The notes under the pieces were generated by a model, which ran no database searches, was not told where the DNA came from, and saw only the letters and a list, made by a program, of their open reading frames with translations. Below, in pieces: positions 8,614 through 15,368 of a DNA stretch of 18,383 nucleotides. The position numbers and the translations under genes are program-made. Positions within the stretch are counted from its first letter, which is position 1, and each line of letters opens with the position of its first letter. Source of the stretch: PUMD01 sp964599275 (GTDB lineage Bacteria > Bacillota > Sulfobacillia > SLMV01); assembly GCA_964599275.1 (NCBI GenBank), contig CAZRFK010000034.1:1-18383 (forward strand). The letters are read 5' to 3'.

Positions 8614-8976
8614 TCAATCCAGGAACTTCTGAATTTCCACCTTATAACCGTTGGGATCACGCGCATAAAAATGATAGATTTTAAACTGCTCATTCTTCTG
8701 TGGTGGTGATTCAACAGTTATTTCAGAATGTGCGGAGAGTTTTTTATATTTTTCATCGACTTCATCGGTCAATAAGGTGATGATCATGCCGTCAGTATTT
8801 GATTGTGGAAAATGAGTGCAGAATCCCACGTAGCTATCATTACCGACCTGATATATACGGCACTTTCCTTGATCTTTGTGAAGCGGCATGCCAAGGATTT
8901 GATGATAAAAGATGTGAGTTGCCTCAAGATCGCTGGTAGGTAAAAAGGCCACAAGACCGTTCCAATCAGCATTCAT
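8614..8976 (-). CDS. VOC superfamily (glyoxalase/bleomycin resistance-like) protein
   Basis: A 120-residue single-unit vicinal-oxygen-chelate protein. It shows the usual N-terminal strand followed by DLEATHIFYHQILGM and the C-terminal ARDPNGYKVEIQKF motif, with the Glu of VEIQ at the usual metal-ligand position. The first strand (LVAFLPTSDL) lacks the His or Glu normally used as the first ligand, so it may not be a metal enzyme of the glyoxalase I type. Such proteins serve as fosfomycin or bleomycin resistance proteins, dioxygenases, or have no known role, and the sequence does not decide between these. ATG 8976 is preferred over ATG 9015 because AAAGGAGG lies nine bases upstream of it. Confidence 0.8.
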   Translation of the reverse strand: MNADWNGLVAFLPTSDLEATHIFYHQILGMPLHKDQGKCRIYQVGNDSYVGFCTHFPQSNTDGMIITLLTDEVDEKYKKLSAHSEITVESPPQKNEQFKIYHFYARDPNGYKVEIQKFLD

Positions 8977-9143
8977 AGAATTTTGCCTCCTTTTCTTGTA
9001 GTGATATGCGTCCAAAGCTTCTCCTCTTGTTGTTTAATTCCTGCCAGAGGCTGAAATGGCTTGATTTAATTTCAATTCAAAGATATTAATGAAAATGACT
9101 GCAGCAGGAGGGTTTCTCACTGTTGTTTTTGTAGGTTTTTTTA

Positions 9144-9173
9144 TTGTTTGTACAGGGTGGTTTATGCGATAAT
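9144..9173 (+). promoter_or_regulatory. Promoter for tRNA-Arg
   Basis: TTGTTT (9144-9149) is separated by 18 bases from GATAAT (9168-9173), which is preceded by TGC to form an extended -10. The predicted start is within a few bases of the tRNA 5' end at 9185. The -35 is only a partial match. Confidence 0.5.
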
Positions 9174-9184
9174 CATATTGAGGT

Positions 9185-9260
9185 GCGCCAGTAGCTCAGG
9201 TGGATAGAGCAAGGGATTCCTAATCCCTGTGCGGGGGTTCGAGTCCTCCCTGGCGCACCA
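9185..9260 (+). tRNA. tRNA-Arg (anticodon CCU)
   Basis: A complete 76-base cloverleaf. The acceptor arms GCGCCAG and CTGGCGC pair, the anticodon stem AGGGA/TCCCT encloses loop TTCCTAA with anticodon CCT, and the T arm has TTCGAGT. The discriminator is A and CCA is encoded. It decodes AGG arginine codons. Confidence 0.96.
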
Positions 9261-9308
9261 TATCCGATAGTTTGTACAATAGGCACTTGCTTTGTAAGGG
9301 GTTTTAGT

Positions 9309-9788
9309 TTGCCGGATAGAGATCTGCAGCGCCATGAATTTTTTATGGACATTGCTTTAAATCAAGCTGAATTGGCCTTAAATAAGGAAGAAGTACCAAT
9401 TGGAGCAGTTGTAGTTTCCCCCGAAGGACAAGTCATCGGAGAGGGGCATAATCAGCGGGAGACAACGAGTGATCCTACTGCTCATGCTGAGATCTTGGCC
9501 CTGCGAGAGGCCGGAAAACGACAGGGAGATTGGAGGCTGCAGGATTGCAGTGTTTATGTTACAGTAGAACCCTGCCCAATGTGTGCAGGAGCGCTGGTTA
9601 ACTCCAGAGTGGAACAGCTGGTGTTTGGCGTGCGGGATCCCAAGGCAGGTGCGGTGGTCAGTTTGATGGCAATTTCTTCTGCTGAAGATCTTAACCACCA
9701 GATTAAAGAAGTGATTGAAGGGGTGCGCAGGAGGAAGTGTAAAAAACTGCTCCGGAAGTTTTTTCAGCAATTACGGTCTGGTCGATGA
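9309..9788 (+). CDS. tadA: tRNA-specific adenosine-34 deaminase TadA
   Basis: This 159-residue zinc deaminase converts A34 of tRNA-Arg(ACG) to inosine. The zinc and catalytic motifs are His59-Ala-Glu61 in TAHAEILAL and Cys89-x-x-Cys92 in EPCPMCAG. Length and the N-terminal MDIALNQAELAL helix fit TadA rather than cytidine or guanine deaminases. The start is TTG 9309, seven bases after TAAGGGG. It lies 48 bases after tRNA-Arg(CCU), which is not its substrate. Its position before a serine tRNA, the SRP RNA gene and dnaX matches yaaJ (tadA) in Bacillus subtilis. Confidence 0.95.
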   Translation: MPDRDLQRHEFFMDIALNQAELALNKEEVPIGAVVVSPEGQVIGEGHNQRETTSDPTAHAEILALREAGKRQGDWRLQDCSVYVTVEPCPMCAGALVNSRVEQLVFGVRDPKAGAVVSLMAISSAEDLNHQIKEVIEGVRRRKCKKLLRKFFQQLRSGR

Positions 9789-9801
9789 AGTATTATGATG
9801 T

Positions 9802-9807
9802 TATAAT
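9802..9807 (+). promoter_or_regulatory. Possible -10 element upstream of tRNA-Ser(CGA)
   Basis: A perfect TATAAT lies 14 bases after the tadA stop codon and 45 bases before tRNA-Ser(CGA). No good -35 is found 16-18 bases upstream. It may allow the serine tRNAs and SRP RNA to be transcribed apart from tadA, but the evidence is thin. Confidence 0.3.
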
Positions 9808-9851
9808 GACTCTTGCCGCAGGTGAGTTTGCTGCGGTAAAGCATTTAACTG

Positions 9852-9944
<93 letters not shown>

Positions 9945-9991
9945 TCGCAAGCAAGATTGCCGTGGGCTTAAACTAAATATAGAGTTTATGA

Positions 9992-10080
9992 GGAGAGGTG
10001 TCCGAGTCCGGTTTAAGGAGCACGCCTGGAAAGCGTGTGGACGGGCAACCGTCCCGTGGGTTCGAATCCCACCCTCTCCG
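9992..10080 (+). tRNA. tRNA-Ser (anticodon GGA), CCA not encoded
   Basis: An 89-base class II tRNA with the same acceptor sequence as its neighbour (GGAGAGG/CCTCTCC). The anticodon stem CACGC/GCGTG encloses loop CTGGAAA, giving GGA. The long variable arm contains GGACGGGCAACCGTCC. After discriminator G the genome reads CAC, so CCA must be added after transcription. It decodes UCC and UCU. It ends 13 bases before the SRP RNA and may share a transcript with it. Confidence 0.95.
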
Positions 10081-10093
10081 CACAGTAAGAATT

Positions 10094-10362
10094 GGCCGTG
10101 CTAGATGGGGAGGTAGCGGTGCCCTTTACCCGCAACCCGCTAAAGCGGGATCGAATTCCTTCCCGAGGCTGATTCACGGTAGGGTCTGCCTTGTGTAAGT
10201 GGTGTTGACGGCTGGGTCCTGCGCAATGGAAACGTGTGAACCCCGCCAGGCCTGGAAGGGAGCAGCGGTAAGCACGATCTTCCATGTGCCGCAGGGGTGC
10301 CGAGTCCGAGCTAACTGCATTTGTACCGCCTGTCGTGGACTGTCGACGGAAGGTGCACGGTC
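10094..10362 (+). ncRNA. ffs: Large signal recognition particle RNA (6S/scRNA type)
   Basis: This is the RNA scaffold of the signal recognition particle, which binds Ffh and targets membrane proteins. The S-domain is recognised from the conserved segment between about 10216 and 10300, including GGAAACGTGTGAACC, CAGGCCTGGAAGGGAGCAGC and the matching GTGCCGCAGGGGTGCC. The 5' part (GTGCTAGATGGGGAGGTAGC) is the Alu-domain sequence found in Gram-positive large SRP RNAs. The ends are set by pairing of GGCCGTGC at 10094 with GCACGGTC ending at 10362, giving about 269 bases, the size of the Bacillus RNA. It is followed by dnaX, as in Bacillus. A small hairpin (TACCTG/CAGGTA, 10376-10391) follows but has no clear U-tract. 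Confidence 0.95.
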
Positions 10363-10455
10363 TTAATGATTTACTTACCTGTGAGCAGGTATGTTTGCCT
10401 ACCCTTAACCTCTACTTCTTTATAGTTCAAGTTAAAGTATTGGTGGTGAGTGTTT

Positions 10456-12411
10456 TTGACGGCATCTTCTCTCAATCGTCAGTGGCGTCCGAGCCGTTTT
10501 TCGGAGATGGTAGGGCAGGAGCATGTAGTTACCACTTTGCAGAATGCTGTGATACGCGATCAGGTAGCTCATGCGTATATATTTGCAGGACCGCGTGGCA
10601 CTGGGAAAACTACTGCTGCCCGTCTCCTTGCTAAATCTGTCAACTGTGAGGAGCCTTCGGTTGGTTCCGAAACTTCTGAACCCTGCAACGAATGTGATTC
10701 ATGCCTTTCTATAAGTCAGGGCAACGCCATGAGTGTGGTGGAGATGGATGCTGCCTCCCACAGAGGAATAGATGATATACGACAACTTCAGGAGCGGGTT
10801 CCATACGCAAGTACTGCCGGGCGATTCCGGGTATACATTCTCGACGAGGTACACATGCTTACACCCGAGGCATTCAATGCCCTTCTGAAAACTCTTGAGG
10901 AGCCTCCCGAGCATGTTATCTTCATTCTTGCAACTACAGAGCCACATAAGGTGCCAGTCACCATACAGTCCCGATGCCAGCGTTTTGATTTCCGTTACCT
11001 GACTGTAGAAGAGGTAAGCCTTCGATTGCATCATGTTGTCAAATCACAAAATGATTTTGAAGTTGAGGAATCCGCAGTACAGGCTATTTCCTCTTATGCT
11101 GATGGAGCAGTACGTGATGCACTGAGCCTTTTGGAGCAGTGCCGCGATTATTCAACAGGTGTGATTAAGGAGGAACATGTCCGCGAGGTAGTTGGGGCTG
11201 TTCCCAGGCAGGTGATGGCCGATTACGCTTATTTATTGCAGGACGGAGATATAGCCGGATTGATGGAATTAATAGAGCAGGTCTCCGTGGGTGGTGCTGA
11301 TATGGCTCAGTTTATCCGTGAACTGCTATCTTTTTTTCGGGATCTTATGTTGTATGGAGCAAGTGGCGGAAAACAGAAACCCATTTTGCCTGATGAGTTT
11401 TTGAAACAGATTGAGGATTTAGCGGGATCTTTCACGGTAAACTCCCTCTTAACAATAGTTGACAAGTTTGCAGAGACTGAAGATAGAGCCCGGTATGCTA
11501 CTCAGCCCCGGTTCCTGCTTGAAATGTGCACAATTAGATTGGCTGGCTTATTCAATAATCAATTAGAACAAAAAAACGTTGTTGGCAGGGATGCTGCAGA
11601 TGGAGAGAAAAGCTCAAAAGATTCATCGATGGAAGAGATTTCAGAAGATGAAGTCCCCTCGAAAAAACAAAAGCATCCGAACAGAAAAAAACCGGCAAAT
11701 AAAGACGGAAACTCCGACCAACAAACCGTCAAGAAACAAGATACCTCTCCACCGGTAGAAGAGGATCTGACGGGCCAGATCCAAAAAAACTGGGAAAGAA
11801 TTAAAGGTGTTGTAAAACAGAGAAGCCTACCTGCAGAGGCTTTGCTGCAACCAGCGCGTCCCGGCCCAGTCGAAGATGATACGTTGTTACTGGTTTTTGA
11901 CAATCACTTCGAATATCATCGTGATCGCACACAGAATCAGAACCGTACCCTTATTGAAAAAGCCGTTGAAAAGGTTATCGGCAGAAATCTTGCCGTCAGC
12001 TGTGTGATGGAAGAAGAAGTAGAAGATGATGTTGATGGTTCTAATAATAGAAACAAAAGCAGTTCGCACAGCAATCCTGGTCAGCATAATATGAAGGCAG
12101 AGGCGGATACAGTAGACGAGGATAGACGGGATGCTGCAGAATATGAAGCAAATAAAGTATCTGAACGTGACCCTGCAGATAAACAGCACCAGAGCAATGA
12201 TCTGGAAAATGCTAGATCTGGAGAAGGACAGATAAACCGGGAGGAATCTCAGAATACTGAGGATGATGGTAAAAAATCTGAACACGGCCATATGGTTCAG
12301 ACCACAGAAAGCAGTGCGGATGCAACTTTGCAAGAAGTTTTGAAGATGTTTGATGGGCGAGTGGTAGGGAGTATTACTGAATTTGACATCCCTGCAGAGC
12401 CGGAAGCTTAA
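10456..12411 (+). CDS. dnaX: DNA polymerase III subunit tau (and probably gamma)
   Basis: The clamp-loader ATPase subunit of the replicative polymerase. In the 651-residue product, visible motifs are the P-loop GPRGTGKT at 45-52, zinc-binding cysteines 64, 77, 80 and 83, Walker B DEVH at 130-133, and the SRC arginine-finger motif at 172-174. After the AAA+ and collar domains (to about residue 370) comes a Lys-rich linker, a tau-specific domain and a long acidic, apparently disordered tail that ends in a conserved-looking LQEVLKMFDGRVVGS segment. TTG 10456 is chosen because GGTGGTGAG aligns with the anti-SD at normal spacing and MTASSLNRQWRPSRF matches family starts. GTG 10450 would be too close. 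A -1 frameshift site lies at codons 410-412. The gene follows SRP RNA and precedes ebfC and recR. Confidence 0.95.
   Translation: MTASSLNRQWRPSRFSEMVGQEHVVTTLQNAVIRDQVAHAYIFAGPRGTGKTTAARLLAKSVNCEEPSVGSETSEPCNECDSCLSISQGNAMSVVEMDAASHRGIDDIRQLQERVPYASTAGRFRVYILDEVHMLTPEAFNALLKTLEEPPEHVIFILATTEPHKVPVTIQSRCQRFDFRYLTVEEVSLRLHHVVKSQNDFEVEESAVQAISSYADGAVRDALSLLEQCRDYSTGVIKEEHVREVVGAVPRQVMADYAYLLQDGDIAGLMELIEQVSVGGADMAQFIRELLSFFRDLMLYGASGGKQKPILPDEFLKQIEDLAGSFTVNSLLTIVDKFAETEDRARYATQPRFLLEMCTIRLAGLFNNQLEQKNVVGRDAADGEKSSKDSSMEEISEDEVPSKKQKHPNRKKPANKDGNSDQQTVKKQDTSPPVEEDLTGQIQKNWERIKGVVKQRSLPAEALLQPARPGPVEDDTLLLVFDNHFEYHRDRTQNQNRTLIEKAVEKVIGRNLAVSCVMEEEVEDDVDGSNNRNKSSSHSNPGQHNMKAEADTVDEDRRDAAEYEANKVSERDPADKQHQSNDLENARSGEGQINREESQNTEDDGKKSEHGHMVQTTESSADATLQEVLKMFDGRVVGSITEFDIPAEPEA
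11685..11702 (+). promoter_or_regulatory. Putative programmed -1 frameshift site in dnaX
   Basis: Seven A residues (11685-11691) are phased as A AAA AAA, with the first A being the third base of codon 410 (AGA) and codons 411-412 both AAA. A -1 slip would then read ACC GGC AAA TAA, stopping at 11700-11702 and giving a 415-residue gamma-like protein. E. coli dnaX uses A AAA AAG in the same way to make a 431-residue gamma from a 643-residue tau. A possible downstream stem pairs GACGG (11704-11708) with a CCGTC about 17 bases later. No upstream Shine-Dalgarno-like stimulator is visible. Transcript slippage at the A-run would give a similar product. Confidence 0.6.
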
Positions 12412-12462
12412 AATGATCAGTTTTTGTTTTTACAATATTCCAGTTTGAAAGGGGAATCAGTT

Positions 12463-12810
12463 ATGAACCTCGGCAACATGGGTAACATGGGCAACATGGG
12501 TAAAATGATGGAAATGGTACAGAAGATGCAGCAAGATATGGAGGATCTTCAGGACGAAATCGATAAAAAGACAGTGGAAGCGCAAGCTGGCGGTGGAGCT
12601 GTCAGAGTAGTAGTTAATGGGGCCATGGAAATTGTAGAAATTGAAATCGCTCCAGAAGCAGTAAATCCTGACGATGTGGAAATGCTTCGTGATCTTATTA
12701 TTGCTGCTGTAAATGAAGGCCTCAAGGAAGCACGGGCTATGGTTCAGGAAGAAATGGACGAAATCACTGGTGGCCTGAATCTTCCCAATATCCCAGGGTT
12801 TACTGGTTAA
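12463..12810 (+). CDS. ebfC: YbaB/EbfC family nucleoid-associated protein
   Basis: A 115-residue member of the YbaB/EbfC family: small dimeric DNA-binding proteins encoded between dnaX and recR in many bacteria. The central helix (MMEMVQKMQQDMEDLQDEI), the AGGGAVRVVVNGAMEIVEIEI strands and the PDDVEMLRDLIIAAVNEGLKEA helix fit the family. The start at ATG 12463 follows AAAGGGG with eight or nine bases between. The in-frame codon at 12424 lacks a site. The N-terminus begins with a short Gly-Asn-Met repeat, described separately. The gene lies 51 bases after dnaX and 21 before recR and is probably in the same transcript. Confidence 0.92.
   Translation: MNLGNMGNMGNMGKMMEMVQKMQQDMEDLQDEIDKKTVEAQAGGGAVRVVVNGAMEIVEIEIAPEAVNPDDVEMLRDLIIAAVNEGLKEARAMVQEEMDEITGGLNLPNIPGFTG
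12472..12507 (+). repeat. Nine-base tandem repeat at the start of ebfC
   Basis: Three copies of GGYAACATG and a fourth diverged unit (GGTAAAATG) encode Gly-Asn-Met three times and then Gly-Lys-Met. The repeat is in frame, so gain or loss of units would not disrupt the gene. Confidence 0.85.
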
Positions 12811-12831
12811 ACCAAGAAAGAGTGAGTTTAT

Positions 12832-13458
12832 TTGCCCGGATTTTTCGCACCGTCGGTTTCGCGTCTCATAGAGGAATTGAGCAAACTGCCCGGGATTGGC
12901 CCGAAAACCGGTCAGCGTCTGGCCATGCACCTGGTTGATCGCCCTCAAGAGCAAGTACTGGCCCTGGCGGAGGCATTAACTCAGCTGAAAGAACAGGTTG
13001 GATACTGCTCCATTTGCAGCAATTTGACTGACAGTGATCCATGTGAAATCTGTCAGGATGATTCCAGGGATCGAAAGACAGTCTGTGTGGTAGAGGATCC
13101 ATCAGATGTGGTAGCGATGGAAAGAACACGCCAGTTCAAAGGTCTTTACCATGTTCTGCACGGCCTGATATCTCCAATGGATGGAGTTGGTCCGGAACAA
13201 CTCCGGATCCAACCTCTGTTGGACAGGCTTAAAGAGGAAAGCATTCAGGAGGTCATATTGGCTACTGATCCCACTGTAGAGGGTGAAGCGACTGCCATGT
13301 ATCTGGGGCGAATTATTAGACCCCTCGGTGTTGAAGTTACCCGTATTGCCCGCGGACTGCCCGAAGGTGGTAATCTGGATTACGCAGATGAGGCAACGCT
13401 GGTCCGGGCTCTTGAAGGCCGACAGAGAATCGATGTAAATTCGGAAAAGGACAGCTGA
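12832..13458 (+). CDS. recR: Recombination mediator protein RecR
   Basis: RecR works with RecF and RecO to load RecA at single-strand gaps. The 208-residue product has the N-terminal helix-hairpin-helix (LPGIGPKTGQRLAMHL, about 19-34), a four-cysteine zinc finger (Cys59, 62, 71, 74), a Toprim domain from about residue 82 (VCVVEDPSDVVAME) and the C-terminal region with TDPTVEGEATAMYL and GLPEGGNLDYADEATL. Length is normal for the family, with a tail of about ten polar residues at the C-terminus. The start is TTG 12832, preceded by a moderate AAAGAGTGAG site. It is the last gene before a strong terminator, so dnaX-ebfC-recR form one unit. Confidence 0.96.
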   Translation: MPGFFAPSVSRLIEELSKLPGIGPKTGQRLAMHLVDRPQEQVLALAEALTQLKEQVGYCSICSNLTDSDPCEICQDDSRDRKTVCVVEDPSDVVAMERTRQFKGLYHVLHGLISPMDGVGPEQLRIQPLLDRLKEESIQEVILATDPTVEGEATAMYLGRIIRPLGVEVTRIARGLPEGGNLDYADEATLVRALEGRQRIDVNSEKDS

Positions 13459-13468
13459 TAATATTAGT

Positions 13469-13510
13469 AGGCCGGGAAGATTCTTTTGCATTCCCGGCCT
13501 CTCCTTTTTT
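13469..13510 (+). terminator. Strong intrinsic terminator after recR
   Basis: A perfect 10-base G/C-rich stem (AGGCCGGGAA at 13469-13478, TTCCCGGCCT at 13491-13500) with a 12-base loop is followed by CTCCTTTTTT. It begins 11 bases after the recR stop. The following 13511-13808 (about 300 bases) contains no gene that I recognise and no convincing promoter, only a small TCACC/GGTGA hairpin near 13523-13537. Confidence 0.92.
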
Positions 13511-13808
13511 CAATCGTGCGACCTCACCTTCTCGGTGATAGATTAACTGTGTAGTGAATAATGTGTTCGAGAATGCTGCATTGCTTTTTTTTGGTGTCTT
13601 TCCTTGTTTGTTATGCATTTCATGGTGACTTCTCTGTACATAATAAAAAGCAAAGTTGGAAACCTAACGGGCAGTGGCCGTGGGTTTATATTGAGCAGCT
13701 CAAATAAGTAACGATCACGCAGTGTCTCACATATTAATAATAGGCGCCGTGTTGTGTTTAAACCGCGGCAATTCGAGATCGCTTGTTTATTCTGGAGGCG
13801 ATGTCCCC

Positions 13809-14126
13809 ATGGAAGCCAAGGACCATTTAAGCGGTGCGGAGAACAATGAACAGTTTCTCATACAGATCCTGGATCGCCTGAACCCGGCTCATGACAGGGA
13901 ACAGCTGAATGAACAGGAGCGGGCTTGGTATGATGCTGTAGAGGAAGCAAGAGATGAGTGGAAAAGAGCCCGTACTTACTTTGAGAGTGTTTCAGATCCT
14001 GAATTGGTTGACCACGCTATCCACCTGTTGTCGGCTGCAGAGAAGAAATATCAGTATGTTCTGAATAAGGTTCGCCGACAAATGGCCAATGAAGATGTAG
14101 GAGAAATGAAAGATTCAAGTCCGTAA
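13809..14126 (+). CDS. yaaL: YaaL-like DUF2508 family protein
   Basis: A 105-residue acidic, largely helical protein. The core, EEARDEWKRARTYFESVSD followed by PELVDHAIHLLSAAEKKYQYVLNKVRR, matches the DUF2508/YaaL pattern (E-A-x-x-E-W-x-x-A, F-x-x-V-x-D-P-x-L-x-D-H-A-I, A-A-E-x-x-Y). Its cellular role is not established. Its place between recR and bofA is the same as in Bacillus subtilis, which supports the name. ATG 13809 follows GGAGG with ten bases between. The frame is open further upstream to 13722 but without a site. It adds about 30 residues, mainly at the ends, compared with the Bacillus protein. Confidence 0.85.
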   Translation: MEAKDHLSGAENNEQFLIQILDRLNPAHDREQLNEQERAWYDAVEEARDEWKRARTYFESVSDPELVDHAIHLLSAAEKKYQYVLNKVRRQMANEDVGEMKDSSP

Positions 14127-14166
14127 TTTTGTAATCTGGTGATTCTTTTTAAGGGGATCACCGCAT

Positions 14167-14202
14167 ATGGCTTATTATGGGGTGTATTCATGTGGACTAT
14201 AG
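14167..14202 (+). CDS. Eleven-codon mini-ORF overlapping the bofA start
   Basis: ATG 14167 is preceded by AAGGGGATC at good spacing and reads MAYYGVYSCGL, stopping at TAG 14200-14202, ten bases inside bofA. Ribosomes terminating here would be close to the bofA GTG (14192), so it may couple or modulate bofA translation. No conservation information is available to me, and a chance ORF is possible. Confidence 0.3.
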   Translation: MAYYGVYSCGL

Positions 14203-14455
14203 TGTAATTTTATCTTATGTGTTCGGTTTGTTATTAATTGTTGTAGTTGTAAGGCTTTTCTATACTCCTATCCGATGGGCCATGACTGTATTGTTAAACG
14301 GGCTCATCGGAGGGGGGATATTGTGGTTGGTTAATCTGGTTGGTGGGAGTGTAGGCCTTTTTGTTGCCGTTAATCCAGTTAGTGCATTGATTGCAGGCTT
14401 TTTAGGGCTTCCCGGGGTTATAGTGCTGTTGGTTATAAATCATCTGGTATCATGA
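14192..14455 (+). CDS. bofA: BofA-like sporulation membrane protein
   Basis: An 87-residue membrane protein of the BofA family. In Bacillus subtilis BofA inhibits the SpoIVFB protease that activates sigma-K during sporulation. Two hydrophobic segments are clear (residues about 4-22 and 33-52) and the C-terminal VNPVSALIAGFLGLPGVIVLLVI carries the family signature (N-P-x-S/T-A-L-x-x-G-x-L-G-x-P-G-V). GTG 14192 is chosen because GGGGTG lies seven bases upstream and the resulting 87 residues equal the Bacillus length. ATG 14177 would add five residues. The gene follows yaaL closely and may be co-transcribed. Presence of bofA suggests sporulation ancestry but does not prove the strain sporulates. 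Confidence 0.88.
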   Translation: MDYSVILSYVFGLLLIVVVVRLFYTPIRWAMTVLLNGLIGGGILWLVNLVGGSVGLFVAVNPVSALIAGFLGLPGVIVLLVINHLVS

Positions 14456-14521
14456 GCGTCTTTTATTGAGTTTAATTGAATTAATTTTGATATCAGGCAG
14501 ACATCCTTTCGTGTGCATTTC

Positions 14522-14550
14522 TTGACTCCCCTTATGACGCATGCTAAACT
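14522..14550 (+). promoter_or_regulatory. Promoter for the por operon
   Basis: TTGACT (14522-14527) is separated by 17 bases from TAAACT (14545-14550), which is preceded by TGC as an extended -10. The predicted start near 14557 leaves a leader of about 230 bases before porC. An alternative weaker pair (TTGCTA 14594, TTAAAA 14618) lies further in. The stretch 14456-14786 has no gene. Confidence 0.5.
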
Positions 14551-14629
14551 ACATTTGATTATCTTTAGGATTGGTGTGTTACCATCATTGCGGTTGCTAT
14601 GATCTTTTTTTATCATGTTAAAATGCAGA

Positions 14630-14645
14630 TGACATAGTATTGTCA
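14630..14645. promoter_or_regulatory. Palindromic operator-like site in the por leader
   Basis: TGACA and TGTCA half-sites are separated by six bases, making a 16-base dyad inside the leader of the por operon, just after an alternative -10-like TTAAAA. The geometry suits a dimeric repressor, but a single dyad of this length can arise by chance and no regulator gene is adjacent. Confidence 0.3.
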
Positions 14646-14786
14646 CTTTATCCGAAGCGGTACAGAGGTTATGTCCATACTGACGGCAACCGTTTTGAAG
14701 ATCATCTGGGATCGGGGAAAAACATATTTATTATTAACCCTGTTCCCACGACGAGGCTAAAGGATATAGCGCTAAGGAGGATGTTC

Positions 14787-15368
14787 ATGCGCGACATAGT
14801 GGAGATCAGATGGCATGGTCGGGGCGGCCAAGGGGCTAAAACTGCCGCTACACTGCTGGCTGAAGCAGCTTCTGCTGCTGGCCGTTATGTGCAGGCTTTT
14901 CCCGAATATGGACCGGAAAGGATGGGCGCACCGGTTCAGTCATTCAACCGTATTGCTTCTGAGCAGATAAGAATACACTCCGGGGTTACAAATCCGGAGG
15001 TTGTGGCGGTTCTGGATGCTACTCTTATCGGTTCAGGCAGCATTACAGAAGGGTTGAGCGAAGACGGGATTGTGGTCGTGAATACCGACAAAAACCCGGG
15101 CGAGATGCGAGATCAACTGCATCTGGCAGAAAACCAGAAATTGTTCACAGTTGATGCAAATGAAATATCAGAGCAATCCTTGGGTCGTCGCATTCCCAAC
15201 ACCCCGATGCTGGGTGCGCTTATGAAAGCAACAGGACTATTGGATTATGAAGCATTCATGGATAGTATGAAGAAGCAGCTGGAGAAGAAGTTTGGCGAAC
15301 GTCCGCAAATCGTTTCTGGAAACTTGCAAGCCATCGAGCGGGCTTACCAGGAGGTGCAGGGCGAATGA
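14787..15368 (+). CDS. porC: 2-oxoacid:ferredoxin oxidoreductase gamma subunit
   Basis: Gamma subunit of a four-subunit pyruvate (or related 2-oxoacid) ferredoxin oxidoreductase, which oxidatively decarboxylates the 2-oxoacid to acyl-CoA and reduces ferredoxin. The 193-residue product starts with the family signature IRWHGRGGQGAKTAA and contains FPEYGPERMGAPVQSF, both diagnostic. The frame extends upstream to 14640, but ATG 14787 lies six bases after TAAGGAGG and gives the normal length. The stop overlaps the porD start by four bases (ATGA), which implies translational coupling. Order porC-porD-porA-porB equals the Thermotoga pyruvate enzyme. Pyruvate is the likeliest substrate, though 2-oxoisovalerate enzymes look similar. 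Confidence 0.93.
   Translation: MRDIVEIRWHGRGGQGAKTAATLLAEAASAAGRYVQAFPEYGPERMGAPVQSFNRIASEQIRIHSGVTNPEVVAVLDATLIGSGSITEGLSEDGIVVVNTDKNPGEMRDQLHLAENQKLFTVDANEISEQSLGRRIPNTPMLGALMKATGLLDYEAFMDSMKKQLEKKFGERPQIVSGNLQAIERAYQEVQGE

Noticed and set aside
10284..10634. A 116-residue frame between SRP RNA and dnaX
   Set aside because: It overlaps the SRP RNA 3' part and the dnaX N-terminus in another frame and has no ribosome site.
14680..14720. SAM-I riboswitch, suggested by an ACGGCAACCG match in the por leader
   Set aside because: The other conserved SAM-I elements (the AGAG/GGAGGGA and GAUGAAGCC segments and the P1 pairing) are not found around it.
14640..14786. N-terminal extension of porC by 49 residues
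   Set aside because: The frame is merely open. ATG 14787 has TAAGGAGG at ideal spacing and gives the family's usual start and length.
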